Under the pieces are notes generated by a model. The model saw nothing but the letters and a program-made list of their open reading frames with translations, had not been told where the DNA came from and did no database searches. From contig JAJTWR010000266.1 of the NCBI GenBank assembly GCA_021613335.1, positions 1,721,001 through 1,785,000 of the forward strand: a stretch of DNA of 64,000 nucleotides, written 5' to 3'. The translations under genes and the position numbers were made by a program. This DNA comes from Whitmania pigra (lineage: Eukaryota; Annelida; Clitellata; Hirudinida; Haemopidae). Shown piece by piece: positions 36,214-50,300 of this stretch (the first letter of the stretch is position 1; the number at the start of each line of letters is the position of its first letter).

Positions 36214-39200
36214 ATGATCTCTGTTTTAGTTATTGGAATGGTTTTTGTTCCGTGGGCGTCTTCAGGTTTGTTACTTTCTAGCATTATTATAGATTTGTAA
36301 GGGAAATTTGATATTTTGTACGACTTTACAGTGGCCCTAGGTAAGTGCGGCGATAAGAATTATGAATGCAAAACTAGCGGAAATTGTATTCCAAGCCATT
36401 GGCTATGTGACGACGAAGTTGACTGCCCCGACGGAGATGATGAAATAAACTGTTCAATTGGTTGGTTTAAAGGTTTTGGGAGATTTTGCCATTTTATATT
36501 TTTCTACAAGTCTTAGCATGTTATAATGTAGTTTAAGAAACCTTTGATAAAGCATTTTGACATATAAAACTTAGAAATCTAAAAAAAGTCATGTGTTAGT
36601 TTTTTAATTAAAGATTTTGTTAACATTTCTTTTAGCTTTTGAATTAAAAAATGTTACAATAGAGTGTCCCAAAGAAGAATTCAAGTGTTTGAATGGTTCT
36701 GGGTGCATAAAAAATACTTGGAGGTGTGATGGGTCAGAGGACTGCAAGGACGGATCCGATGAAATTGGATGTGAAGGTTGATTTGACTGGAAATATATTT
36801 TCTTCAATTTCTGTTTACATTATCAAATATATTTGGTTATAGGTTTAGTAACTGGCATTATTGTTAATATCTTGAGAATGCTTGAGTTAATGTAATTTAT
36901 GGTAAATTCTAATTTATCTATAGGAGGTTTAATTAACAGTGAAGCATAATTTGACTAAATTGTTAAGTTAATCAATGTGCTGATTCACGAATCATGCCAT
37001 GTTACTTGCTATTTAGTATTTGCACTTGTTGCTCTTTGTTGCATCAGCCATTTAAGGATATGTGCCTTTCAGTTCACAAAAGTGATTTTATTGCAATTCT
37101 GAAACCTTATTATTTTAAGTGATATGATATTATTATTATTATATTACTTTAAGAGACATATAAAATACATAACATACTTAACGATACAAATTTAACTAAT
37201 TATATTGGTTATTAATAGCAGCATGATTGTGTTCAATAGAGAGTTTTTCTTTCCAGGAAACAGTTTCTGTTCTGGAGATCACTTCAGTTGTGGCCCTCAA
37301 AAGCCCTGCATAGCCATTGATTCAACATGTGATGGGCATTGGGACTGCCCCAACGGAGAAGATGAGGATCTTGAATTTTGTAATTTTATTATTTAATTAT
37401 TTACTGTTTAGTGTTACTTAATGATGGTTTTATTATTAATTAATTTAGTGTTTAATGTTACTTGATAGTTTTATTATTTATTAATTTAGTGTTTAATGTT
37501 ACTTGATGATGGTTTTTCTCCTGTACTCGTTTTTTTTTAAGAAAGGTGTTTTAAAGTTCAGAGTCATTCTATTGAATATTTAGTTAAACATTATTGAGTA
37601 TCTAATTAAACATTACTGAATATTTAATAAAGCATAACTATTGTTTTGATTATCGAGCATGTAAAATGAATTCAACTCCGACGTTGCTTAAATAATTATG
37701 CAATCGAACGTAGGTTCAAACAGGACATGTAAGGAGTCGGACTTTAAATGTGAGAGCAATCCCTACTGCATCAGCAGGAGATGGGTCTGCGACGGCAGCT
37801 GGGATTGTGGAGATGGATCGGACGAGAAGAATTGTGGTGAGACGAATTGCATTTCACCTTGCAACTTGTTTTAATATGTTTTCATGTACGTATATAATCA
37901 TTATCATTTTTATTGTTATTATTATTGTTATTGTGTAAAAAATATTTCTCATATATTTCAAACTAAGTCGATTAATGGCTCTTATCGGAGGATTTGTGAT
38001 TCCGGTAAACTCCAACTTACGAATTACTGAGTCTTCTATTTAAAACAGGTTGCCTAGATGGAATAAGTTCTTTCATAATAAGTTCAGTAGTAATCAGAGG
38101 AGTTTATGTTCAATGTTAACGAATGCAGAGGTATTGATTGAAAACTCTCTTGTGCATATTAATATTGGTTTGTATTGTTAGTACATTTACAGCCAAGTTT
38201 TTAGGAAATGACTTATGTGCTTAGTGTGTTTATAGTTCCTAATAGGCTCAGATTGCTCTCATAATGGGTTTATTTATTTTGCATTATGTTTATTTTCATA
38301 ACGATTTTCTTTATTAGCAATTTTCTTATGGTTTTTAATCATCCAAAAAATCCATGAAACTATTTTTGGTGGAGTAGTAATGGCCTCTATAATATAAATT
38401 TACAAATAAATATATAATGTGGAAATTATTCTATGTGAAGAATTATGGTGAATTTCTCCTAAAGCTAATTAGGGGTATTTTTTGTAGATTTATAGAATTT
38501 AGTGATGACTAAGCTATGATTCACAGCTTCTAGTTTAAGAAGAACTTAAAACTAAGTTCCTCGAAATAGTTTGGAATTTCTGAGTTTTGAAAATTTGAAA
38601 TTTTTAATATCTGCTTCTCTGTTGATCAATTGAGCTACAATATGGCTAAAGAAACCTTACTGACAATAGAGCTTTGAGAAAATCAACTTTTAATGTTCAG
38701 GTATCTTGGAATGTGGGGATAACAAGTTCACTTGCTTGAAGAATTCTCCGAGATGTGTCGACCTCGAAGTCGTATGCGACGGAGTGGACGATTGCAGTGA
38801 CGGTTCCGACGAGATCCACTGCAACTCCTCGTCGATCATCCACTGTCCTCCCGACGAGGGTCTGTGCGAGGCGGACAAGAGCTGCATTCCTCTGACTCAC
38901 TTCTGCGACGGCAAAGCAGACTGCCCGGATGAAATGGATGAGATGGATTGTAAGGGTTGACTGGTTTCATTAATCGGTCGATTTGTTTTGTAATCTCATC
39001 TTGGAGTATTCTGAATATATTTAAATTCTAAGTTATATTCTGAATATCTAAAGTTGACATCTCATAATATTTTATTATATATTTAATAAATTGTTTGAAA
39101 ATATTTATACAGTGATTGCCTGTTTTTAACTGGGAATTATTTATGATACATTGTGAAATGTTTTTTGAAATTTGAAAATATTTTTAGGATAACTTTGCCT

Positions 39201-40880
39201 TAATATTTATGTCAAGAACTCAAGATTTATTTATACATATTTAATATGTAATGTACTTTTCAGATTATTTTTAGTTTACGGACTAAAAAAACGAATGCTA
39301 AAGTGGAAATTCTGTTGTTTCAGGTGATGAAATTAATTGTTTACCTGAGGAATTCAAATGCCTAGCAAGCAAGACATGCCTCCCAAACTGGATGGTATGC
39401 AATGGAGAGATCGAATGCCAGGATGGTTCGGATGAAAGATTCTGCGTCTCTTCTCCAGGTATTTTACCCTCTCCTTTCATCGTTTAGCTGCCATAACAAA
39501 TTGTGATCAAAATGTGATACAAATTATCATAATTAATCTACACTATGTATGCCCATGTATTCCTATGTGCTGTTGAAACGTTATGTGGTTAATATGTTGA
39601 AAAGTAATGGACAACCGATCTTTAGTTACACTGGATTGACATTTTCCCAGAAAGAATTTAGAATTACTGCAAAATGCATGAGTTGCTGATGAATTGCTTT
39701 AAAAATATTACAGCTCGCTCTTGTGACAAGCAGAAAGAGTTCAATTGCACTGGTACCAGTGACTCCATATGTGTATCAAACCACAAGTTGTGCAACGGTT
39801 ACGGGGACTGTCCGAATTCAGAAGATGAGACTGATGCCATCTGCTTTAACAAATGTAAGGGGGATTAGTGGTGGACCCAAATGTAATGTGTGGTATTAAA
39901 CTTTATGTTATTATTTTATTTAGTTATCAAAATTATTCGAAAATTGTTAATGTTGATTTTGGTATATTTTTGGTTATTTGATATTATTAATATTAATATT
40001 ATTATTATTATCATTATTTTCTTTTCCTTGAGCAGCATTGTGCAATGTGCCTTGCAAACATGGCCGCTGTGTTGTGTCTGGTGAAAAGGCCAAATGTGTT
40101 TGCAACAAAGGCTTTGAGTGGTCAACAGACAGCCATTCGTGTCAGGGTAACAGTTCTTCATTCATTTTTTCATTCATTTCATCACGTTCATACTTCATTA
40201 CTCATTTTAGCAAAAGAAAAAAAAACGTTATCCTAAATGTTTAACTTATCAATAAACTATTAAAATAAAATGCATTCGTCCAGATGTTAACGAATGCTCG
40301 TCGTACGATGCTTGTGGCCAAATTTGCATCAACAAGCCAGGAGGATTCAAGTGCTCTTGTCTTCCGGAATACGAACTTGATGTCTTAAACCATCGGATGT
40401 GCAGAGCCAAAGGTTGGCATCTCTGCTTTGACATCTTTGCTTTTTGGTCGTGCATAATTGTTCGCAGTAATAGAAATTGTTCGATTTAATGAATGCTGTG
40501 AGCTTTGGCTTCAAGGGCTGTCGAACCTGACATTGAACGTGCCCATTTTCAAGGGCTACGAAGATGATGGTAATGCAAGCCCAGTATTGAACATAGTAGC
40601 TAATGATGTGATGATATTGCCATGTTATCATTCTAAATCTCATCACTTGCACAGATGGACAACCACTTCTTCTGTTTAATTCTGGAAAGGAATTGAGATA
40701 CCTGGAGTTGAGGAGTCACAATTACGAGCATCTAATGACCCTTGGAGGTCAAGTGAAAGCTTTTGACCTCGATGTCAGAACAAATGACATCTTCCTCTCA
40801 GATTACACCTCAGGTTCCATTTACAGGTTTGAAGAATTTTATTTGTAACATTTGTTTTATTTGTTAATGTTTGTTTGACA

Positions 40881-40911
<31 letters not shown>

Positions 40912-43087
40912 AAACTGATTTTCAGTTTTGGGGTGGTATTCTGATATGATCTGTCTCAGTAATTTGGTCTCTGTTTAGAAACTAGTTTGGAAAAAGTATC
41001 TTGAACGTTTAAAGATACTTTTATGATCACTGTGTGATGGAATAGACATGCTTAGGCTCAGCACAATTTTTTTAAGCTATTAAGTTCAAGTTATGTTTTT
41101 GTAAATAACAACAACTTAAATAATAAAAACAAATTTGTTCTAGAGTCAAAAAGAACCACCCTAGCGAGCCAAAACTCATATGGAAAGGTTTTGAGCCGCA
41201 AACCGTGGAAAGCATGTCTTATGACTGGGTGCACAAGAACCTGTACGTCGTCACGCACCATCGCATTGACATGCTGCACCTGGAAAGCAGGGATGGGGCT
41301 GTTTACTTTAAAAATATAGCCAAGTGTTCAGCAGAGCATCATTATCACGGAGCGGTCGTTGATCCGAGGAAGGAGAGAAAGTCTGTAGAGAATTATTTCT
41401 TTTCTTTGTTCACGTCACTTGCTTCGATTTTCTCATCGTCGACATTGTAATTTTAATCTTTTGCAGTCATTTGTATTGGATTTACACTGGACATAATGCA
41501 AGTATTGTGAGGTCTTCACTAGATGGCAGTCTGGTTTCCACATTCATTGATTCCAACATGCTGAGCCCAGTCAGTCTCACCATAGGTTGGTAATAGTTAA
41601 TTGCTTTTAATTAATTGAGCTCAAAGGTCGTTGGAGCGTGACCTTCTCTCGCGTTAGTAATTTTCATTACGTCTGTTATTAAAAATGATTGAATTGAAAT
41701 TGTCAGATTTTGAGAGCGACTCCCTCTACTGGATGGACTCCAAGTATTTTGCGATATTCAGACGGAGCCTGAACCTCGATGACACTCGAATTGACAACGT
41801 TTTCTCGTCCTATTCATATCTGAGACAACCCCTTTTCATTGACTTTTTTGAGGTTAGTTTGATGTAATTCTTAGCAATTAACCTGAATGCTGAATGCTAC
41901 ACTTTTGCATTTTGCCATGAAATGTTTGAGCTTGTTTTCAGTGATTGGTGATATATTATAGTTATATAATAATCATTAAATGTGTCTTTTAGATATGTTA
42001 TAGTTGGTCAAATAATCATTAAATGTGAAAATGTAAAAAAATGAAATGTGTCTCTTAGAGTCACTTGTTCTGGTCACTGATGGCTGGCAGGATTCACAGG
42101 CTCGACATAACTTCACAGCCATCAAACCCCTTTAATAAAACCACTGTAACCCTCAAAGATGGACTGAATCATCTGTCTGTTGTGAAGGTTGTTCATGCTC
42201 TGAGGCAGCCCATAGGTAAACATTTCAGAATCCTGCATTTTATTAAATGATAAAGAAAACAATTTTTCTAGAATTTATTTAAACCACATCTCCATTTCAA
42301 TTAATCTTGAAAAATCTTGCAGTGGAACATGATGTCTGCACCAATCACAAGTGCAGCCACATTTGCCTGCCTGATCCCCGCAACAAAGATGCTCACATTT
42401 GTTTGTGTCCTGATGCTGTGCTTGGCTCCAATGATGGATTCCAACTGGATGCTGATGGGGCAAAATGCCTACATTATTCATCTCACAAAAGTATGTCTTG
42501 GTGCTTAAACATTAAACAGTTTAGCCAGATTTTTCCTTAGTTTTCAAACTTTTTAGTTTGTTTAGTGTTGCTTCAGTAATTGTTCTCTAGACAAAATGCA
42601 TTATTTCACTTGACTCCGATTGACTTAATATGAATTTAATCAATCCTTCAATCACTTGTAACGTTTGTAGCATTTCTCAAAAGAAGCTCGGCTAGTTTGG
42701 CTATTGGGATAATTGTCACGCTCGTCATTGCCGTAATTCTGGTTAGTACTTTTCGGCAGCCTCGTACAGGATGACCCACATGCATTTGATGGAATGCAAA
42801 ATTTGTTTCTCAAGGTGACAATGATGATAAGGAGGAAAATTAGGAGGCAGAACATCAAAGCCATGAACTTCACAAACCCTGTTTATAGGAAGCAGCAGAC
42901 AGATGATGACTTTGGCATCTTTAAGAACCAATCACTCTCTGCCTCCGAACTGCTACAAGTTGGTTGACCCAAAGCTTTTTTTTTAAAGTTTAAAATTTAT
43001 TTCACTTTAATTAACTAAATTCGTTTGCTTCAGATATCAGAAACTCGAAATCCAAGCGAAGCCGCTTCCAGGTCCGAGCTAGTGTAA
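36214..43087 (+). CDS. VLDLR/LDLR-family lipoprotein receptor
   Basis: Type I membrane receptor for lipoprotein/vitellogenin-type ligands. The signal peptide '[17 protein letters not shown]' starts at 36214. Eight LDLa modules: exons at about 36332-36461, 36636-36775, 37257-37375, 37714-37836, a double module at 38701-38950, 39325-39459 and 39714-39855; each has six cysteines and a calcium box such as '[16 protein letters not shown]'. Two EGF modules (40037-40145; 40285-40410, calcium-binding '[15 protein letters not shown]') follow, then a YWTD-type propeller in exons 40656-40826, 41142-41379, 41467-41584, 41706-41851 and 42060-42213 ('[20 protein letters not shown]', '[10 protein letters not shown]'), a third EGF (42322-42490), the membrane segment '[15 protein letters not shown]', and a tail with endocytosis signal NPVY at 42875-42886. 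Stop at 43085. Eight LDLa repeats match VLDLR/vitellogenin-receptor architecture; no long O-glycosylated stretch is seen. Confidence 0.94.
40881..40912 (+). repeat. ATT trinucleotide microsatellite
   Basis: Run of TTA units in an intron of the VLDLR-like gene. Confidence 0.85.
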
Positions 43088-44216
43088 TTAATCTCGATGT
43101 CATTTATGGTTTGATAATCCATCCTTTCTCACATTATCCTTTATTTGTTTCCATGCTCTCTGTGATGGATGACAATATCTGGTTATTCCATTGTTTTGTA
43201 AATTACTGATTTTCACACATATAGCAGGTATTGAGGGATGTGGGTTCCTGTAATTGTCCAATATTGAGATAACACTGATGCACGACATTCTCAGTGCCCC
43301 TGCAAGCTGAGTCTGTTCTAGCTTCCAGTTTTACTTGTCAATTTCAGTTTCAACGAGAGTCTGATCTGCCCAAGCTCTTGTGATTGTTACCACGTTGAAT
43401 CTCAGTTTAATTTTTATGTGGATTTGCCTTGTTTAGGTTCACTGCATGGCTACTCACATCGATATCTTAGGAGAGTTAATTTATTTGTTTTCTTTTGTGT
43501 TAACATCTTGCAGCAGCTTAATTTATTTTGGACCTGCTCTGCTAAGCAGTTTTTTTTTCCATCTGACTTTGGATGCTTAGCTTCATTGTACCTGTCAGAA
43601 ATGATGCTATCATGTTGAAGAGTGCCAAAGTGACTCTTCATTCTGTCTTTAGGTTATTCTATAGACTTTATAGATGGATATTTCATTAACTTAATTTAAT
43701 GCCTTCCAAAAAAAAATTTGCAAGTCAAAGTGTTTTGAATTTATATTAGGCAGATTACTTTGGCTCCTTTACCCCAGTCTTATATATAGACTTTTATGCG
43801 TAAAAGTGGAGATAGTTGTAACATTCTAATTCTGTGAGTGTCTCATAATGATTTGTTGAAGCCTTGGAAGTTAGGAATTTGAGAATTTTTACTAGTAACT
43901 AGGCAGTTTTGTATTAGTTCCGTGGTGCACCTCTCCATGTTTCCTGGACTAAAATTTTGTGTGATTATATTTAAAAAAAACGTGCAGCAAAATGATTCCA
44001 ATAATCACTCAAAAAAGGTAAATAGTTGAATATAAAATTTAGCTGAAAATATCTAAAAAAAAATCCCAATAGGATTTTAAAGTCACTCTCATTGATCTTA
44101 GGGTGCTTAATGCATCAAAGACCTGGAATGTACAGCATTTCACAACGTTGCTCTGAACTGAGTGACCTGAACTATCACAGCTGCTTCACACAAAATTTAC
44201 ACTGAAAACTATTGGG
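43088..44216. other. Convergent 3' region
   Basis: Between stops of the VLDLR-like gene (+) and the MAP2K (-). Expected to hold both 3' UTRs. No additional exon supported. Confidence 0.5.
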
Positions 44217-45968
44217 TCACTGTCCATAAATCATTTGGCACTGCATGTCTTTTATCCTTGTTGCATGCTTGTCAATGGCTGAGGACATATAACTGACCAC
44301 TTCCTCATCTGTCATAGTTGAAGGTTCGATTATGAAAGGATGAGCCAGTAGTTCCACGTATGTAGCACGTGTTTGGAGATCTTTGTTGAGGCTAAAAAGT
44401 AAATAGGTTGATGAAGAGACATTTATTTGATGAGTTCAGTTAATTGGCGACCGGAGCACAATTAGGCATGTCGCAAGGAATATAATGCAAACAGCAAAAA
44501 TGGATGAATGACTTGCCACTTTTCAATGAAATCTTCAAAATGAGAACTAAAAACTCCTGCTGGGAGTCTTGGTGGTGGGCCTTTGACAACTTCTAGAATT
44601 TGGCTAAATAGAAGATTGTGCCCCTTGTATGGGAATTCTGCAACAGCCAACTCCACCTAAAAAGAAAATCAAACACGATTAGAATTACTTTTCAATCTTT
44701 TTCAAAAATCAAAAGTTTGTCTTTTGCTCAAACCATTGTTATACCAAGGCTCCATACATCAGAACGGATCCCGTAAGTCTCTCTACCCTCTACCATATCT
44801 GGGTTTATTCTCTCAGGCTGAAAACAGAGTTGCAGTGCAAAATAATTAATGTAAGATGTAAGCCGCAATTATTTAGATGCGGATTCGTCTTATAATTGTT
44901 AATAATTCCGAATAATGGCGCGAAGAATACAAAGAACTAACAGGCATATAAGGCTTGCAACCTACAGCCATAGTTGTGACTAAAGAGTTCCGTAACTTCC
45001 CACATATCCCAAAGTCGCACAACTTGATTTGGCCTTTCCGATTGGCAAGTATATTGGATGGTTTCACATCTCTGTGAATGATTGCGAGGTTGTGCAAGTG
45101 ATGTAGAGCGTTCACCACCTGCCACAAAATTAAATTAATATAACTTTTTGAGCTTAAATGAAGCTTTTGTAGATTAGTGGAATCTAAGTCAGATAGAAAA
45201 TCTCAAATGCTTTCAAACTGAACTTCAAATATATAGGAAGGTAATAAATGCTATTATACTGAAAAGTTAACAATTAATAATTATTCACCGCTGTCGAGAT
45301 TCTCTTTAAAATTTGTTCGGGCATTTTTTCACCCTGCTCTTTCATCGCTTTGTACAAAGTATCTAATGAGACATCCATCAGCTCCATACAAATCCAAAGT
45401 TCTCCCTTCGAATAAAAATAATGTCAGCTGATATATTAATATCAAAGAAACTAAAAAGGATGTGGAAAATAGGAATACTGATACATTGATTCATGAAAAT
45501 AAATCAGCTTAGACAAAAGGTAACACGAGAAAATGACAATTACCTGCACAGTAACAATTGTAAAACAAAAATGCTAAACTGATGTGCCAACCTCCCAGAA
45601 GAGAGAGCAATAGAAGCCGACTAGGAAAGCACAGGCATTTGTTCCCATTGAAACTTCAAGCTCTCTGAGTGACCTTGTTTGATTGCCGCATTCATCAGGA
45701 AATGAGCTATATTGGATTTTCTGGTTCAGAACAATTGAACTCCAATTACTTCAAAATCTTTGACACATTTGGGAATTATTTAATTACTTTGACAGCCATC
45801 ACCAGGCCGCTTGGCACATGTTTAGCTTCGTAAACGCAGCCAAACTGTCCTTTACCGACCATCTGGGGCTTCAAAATAAATTCGTCTACTTTTACTTCGT
45901 AAACTTTGCCATCAACTTCAATGGTGCTGGCTTTCTTTGGAATGGCAGGTAATCTGATGATCAAGCCA
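44217..45968 (-). CDS. MAP kinase kinase, MKK3/6-like (N-terminal exon missing)
   Basis: Dual-specificity kinase that phosphorylates p38-type MAP kinases in the cytoplasm. Exons: about 45784-45961 (P-loop 'GKGQFGCVYE', 'VMAVK' lysine), 45598-45728, about 45297-45408 ('ELWICMELMDVSLDTLYKAM'), about 44951-45120 (catalytic 'IIHRDVKPSNIL', 'KLCDFGICGKL'), about 44737-44820 ('PERINPDMVEG', 'RSDVWSLGITMV'), 44517-44655 and 44217-44391 ('CLNKDLQTRATYVELLAHPF', stop). The activation loop has S-L-V-T-T, the MKK S-x3-T phospho-site pair. Oddities: Cys where MKKs have Ser in DFGIS, and the APE motif reads PPE across the exon junction. The last intron uses a GC donor (44511-44516), proven by frame and by 'KCLNKD' restoring the family pattern. 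The start exon upstream of about 45968 was not found; the match is nearer MKK3/6 than MKK4. Confidence 0.9.
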
Positions 45969-45999
45969 ATAAAACTTAACACGTCTTCTTTAAAAGTAC

Positions 46000-47350
46000 T
46001 GCAAAACTAAATCGAATTCTTAAACTAACACAGGCATCACTCACACCAATGGTATTCTATCAGAAGCAGCATAAGAAATCAAGCTTCTGACATTAGATAA
46101 ATCAAATTTTGAGCAAAACTCTCGAAATTTCAACAAAACTTGTTCTGAGTAAATGTTTTGCGTTAACAAATAATCTACTGAAATCTGCTTTTGATCCCGG
46201 ACCGCTATCCGCTATGCAGTTACATAAACAATCAGAGGGATGGTTCGGGCGTTTTAATCCGCCCGAGTGGTTAAGTTCCACACTCAAGGAATTTTGAAAA
46301 ATGCTTATGTCATTCAAAAGAACATTAAGCAACATGTAAAATATTTTTGGATTAAGTTTGGATCATAAGCACAACTTAAAATCCCAGTAACCCAAGTACA
46401 ACCGGAGCACTACGGGGATTACATCTGATTAAAATTCTTAGAAATGCATCGTCATAAAGGCCTCATTTTTCAACTTGAACAAAATTTTCTCAAAGCGTCC
46501 TACCGCGTTTAACACGCATCGACATTCAGTCCACTGATAAACTCGAACAATTTTAAACTCTTATCTCAACAAAAATCAGCTACAAGAGTTGCTCGAGTGT
46601 TGACACAACCAAGGGTTGGAAATCGATAATGTAAAGTGTTTTCTTTCCCACCTATGGACTGTGACCACAAGATAAGTTTGATTGAACCGATCAGCAAAGC
46701 ACTTTTTTAAACATGATCAAGAATAATAATAATAGTTTATTTGTATGGCGCCTTAAGCATAGCGTCAGAGACGCCTCGGTTCTTGGAGGGATAGTTTGAA
46801 GAGGTAGGCCGAGATTGAGCGTGGGCTGTGACCGCATAAGAGAAGCCTCGGTTGACTATGGATGATTTATGAACCGGTTGATGAAGATGAATCGTAGATG
46901 AGCGGATGCGATCGGGGAGTGTGGCGGTGGCGAATGAGATGATAGAGATAGGGGAATTGGATTAAGGTGTGACAGGTAAGCAAAGACACTTTGTTAATGA
47001 CGCGGTGATATATGGATAGCCAGTGTAGTCGCGTCAGGGCCTCGGAGCTGTTAAGATTACGATCAAGGAGAACAAGTTTAGCTAACTTGTTTTGGAAGAA
47101 GTTCTTGGTCTAGTTTTTAAGAAAACACTGAGCTTCTCCAATCCCATTTCTTTTTACAAATTAGTTCATATATAGCACAGCGTCAAAATGATGTGTGAAT
47201 ACAAAATCAGACCACAAATTATAATGGCATTCGATAAAGAGCAATTATATCCAAATAATCTCAAAAGATCTAGAAATGTCAATCTGCCATGCGCAATGAA
47301 CCAAGGTAAGGGTCCTCTTGATGTAAATAAACAACTTCATGCATACTCAA
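46000..47350. other. Intergenic region between SARA 3' end and MAP2K 5' end
   Basis: Both neighbours are on the minus strand. A 77-codon frame at 46102-46335 may be UTR or a first MAP2K exon but has no clear donor. A GC-richer repeat lies at 46723-47090. Confidence 0.4.
46723..47090 (+). repeat. Dispersed repeat, divergent or longer copy
   Basis: Starts 'GTTTATTTGTATGGCGCC' and carries 'AGCGTCAGAGACG' and 'GGGCTGTGACCGC', the same landmarks as the copies at 6277 and 48575. Noticeably more G/C than the flanks. The right boundary is uncertain. Confidence 0.5.
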
Positions 47351-50300
47351 TCAGGCTTTAATTGGCTTAGCGACAACAAATAACAACTCCAGGCTAGTGT
47401 CGTGTGGCTGACTGGCAAATGATGAGCCATGCAGGAGAGGGATGACAACGTTGTCAAGTGCAACCAAACATTCATTGCTGAGCTGCGAGCCATTGATCCC
47501 GGCTTCGTATCCGATCTAAAATAAAAGAAGCGTTAGCATTAATAACTCCTTAGTGGAAATGTTAGCTGATATGTAACCTGATCTGGGCTAACTTTTACTC
47601 TGAGAGTCAACTTAGAAAGCAATGGAGGAAAGAGAAAAGCAATGTAAGGAGTCAGACATTTGCAACAAGAGGAGGCCAGCAAGTCTGAAAACCTTTCAAT
47701 TTCAGGCCTGAGGGTTGGGGAGGCACAGGATGGATTAAGAAAGAACAGGCCGGTCCAAATGAGGACAAAACCTTCCTCTGATGTTGCATAAACATTCGAG
47801 GTGTGAATTCTCTTGTGCTCCAATTGAGATAAGTTGAGCTTGTCGATGGGACTCTTAATACTAGACGAATAAAACCAAGACAAGTTGTTTAAACATTGTA
47901 GAATAAAAATTAAGCGATTAAAAAGTTGTAAGTTCTCCTGAACTCCAAGCCATCCATCTACTCACTCCGAATTCTTCTCAACTCGTTCTGAAAACCACTT
48001 CAGGGCCACCACCCCCTCAAAAGCTCCCTCCCCACCTGGGGATGAGGGAAGCGTTCGTGAGGAAAGGCCGCAATCTATCGTAAAGTCATCGGCCGTGCCG
48101 AGGGACTGCTTGAGTGCTGCCATGTCCTCGGGTGTGATTTGAACCATGAGGCCATCCTCTATGATGCTCATTTTGGCTTTGTAGCCCGAGGCTGCCTTCA
48201 GAGCTCCATTGAAAACCACAAATGATGCCCCTGTAACTAGAAACGACTTAATTCGTTAGTGATAGTCATAAATAATTAACATCAGTTTAGGCTAAAAAAT
48301 AAAATCGATTGGCTTAAGTTAAGCCATTTAAAATGTAGGTTTTAAAGGTTATCAATCAAATTTAGAAATGGTTAGTTCAAGAGGACTTTCTACCACTTCG
48401 AATCTTTCCCTGAATGTTCATGGCTTGGGTTTGATAAGATCCTTCAGCATTCTGCGAACAAACAAGATGCGAATCTGCTGTGAAACTAAAATTTCCAGCC
48501 AGTGCCAGGACGTGGTCGTCGCTGTTGGAGAGAGCCTTCAATACCTAAAAATTGAATTAATATAATATAATTAATACAAGTTTATTTGTATAGAGCCATA
48601 AATGCAAGCGTCAGGGGCACCCAGCCATTTATATAGCGCAGCGTCCAAGGGGTGCTTTGTGGCGGTTCAGGCTGGGTCGTGAACACGAACGTTAAGGAAT
48701 TATTTGTAAACGAAAGGTCTCAAAAAATAATCCTGCAAAGAAGAAAATACTTGATGGTGCTTGTATCTTGGTAAAAAAATGGTGGTGAGCTTCTCTTCAA
48801 CATGGATGGCCATGTCCTCAACAGCTGAAAGGGAGTACTGGAAATTTCGAAAATCTGCCAACAAGTTCATGATGGTGTGTCCGATCTCTCCATAGACTGG
48901 GGCTCTGTCCCTCACACCAAACAGCGGACAAGGGTAATCTAATCAAACAAAGAATAATGGGCAATCAAGCAAAGAAGAATTAGTTATCTAGTTAAACAAA
49001 ATGTTTTTTAAGGCACCTTAAAATAACAATTAGAAAAAATAATTTAACTGTTTTTAAGAAAAAGCACATTATGATAGAAGATAAATGCACCTACATCTGA
49101 ACTCTGCTCCAAGTCTGAAAAAGAGACGTAGTGGAAAGGCCCTTGCCCAGGTAAGTTCCACCTGCTTGATGAAGATACCAAACAGGAACGGGGAATCGGG
49201 CAACAGAATGTTTTGAACGCATTGAATGGTCTGGTTAATGAAGAGGAAGCCACAGATCTCTTGGCTGTTGCTCATTGGTAGGATGATTGATCCCATGTTT
49301 TGGATTGGTGTGCCTAAAATAAAATTTCTAATTTGTTTCTGCCCTTACTTCTCAATTACAAAGCACGAGAATGATATGATGACGAAATGTTCAAAGAGCA
49401 CTTAAAAGGGAAACAATGAAATTAAACTAAGTAAAATTGCACCCAGGATATCGAAATAATAATTATAATAACAATTTTTATATTATTGAGATGAAATTTA
49501 AATTTACATCACACAAAATTTGAATAAAACAATTTCTTAATCATATTTCCAAAGTTCTTACTGCAAAGCAATGAAAGCATGGAAAATGGGTGAACGTACC
49601 AGAGCAGGCAGAGGTATAAACAGCTGAAATGGCCTGGAAAATGTCAAGAGGAATGACTGTCTCTGATTGGTTGAATTCCATGAGGATGATGACGTCATCT
49701 TGTCCAACTGTACTCATCCCCTGACTGGTGAAGCACCACAGATCTCTTTTTGCACAACACATTTCTAAAACACCGATTGGCTATTGTGATTAATGCCTTA
49801 AATCTATCAAACTAATGAAATTATGGTGTGTAATATTTATTCTTATTTAACAATTATTGTATTTAATTATGTAGCAGGAATGATACCCATTTGGTCAACC
49901 AGCATGATTATTTACTATAGAAGATGTCCATGTTTAAATTAGTGCATAAAAGTTGACCATTCAATGACAATTATTTACAAAATCTAATCTTTAAATTCTT
50001 GTCACTCGATATACATCACCGAATGTTACTAATTGAAAAACACCAACTCTTGATGACTTTCACGAGAACTGTGAGGTTTGCATTGAGCCAGAACAAGACC
50101 GGGGTTTTATTGTTTTCTGTTCAACATAATCAAACTTCAATATCACATTGTGGATAAATCCACAAACGTATTTGGGGCATGGGGAAGTGTTACAGCAAAC
50201 AAAAAAGGGGGCTCAACAGATGACTCTTTAAGATGTGTTTAAGGAAAAGCACCTAAAAACCGTTTAATATTCATAACCAAGCCAATCGTTGGCTCCTGCA

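Noticed and set aside
46102..46335. 77-codon minus-strand frame just upstream of the MAP2K
   Set aside because: Could be its first exon but lacks a donor in the required phase and any MKK N-terminal docking motif I could recognise.
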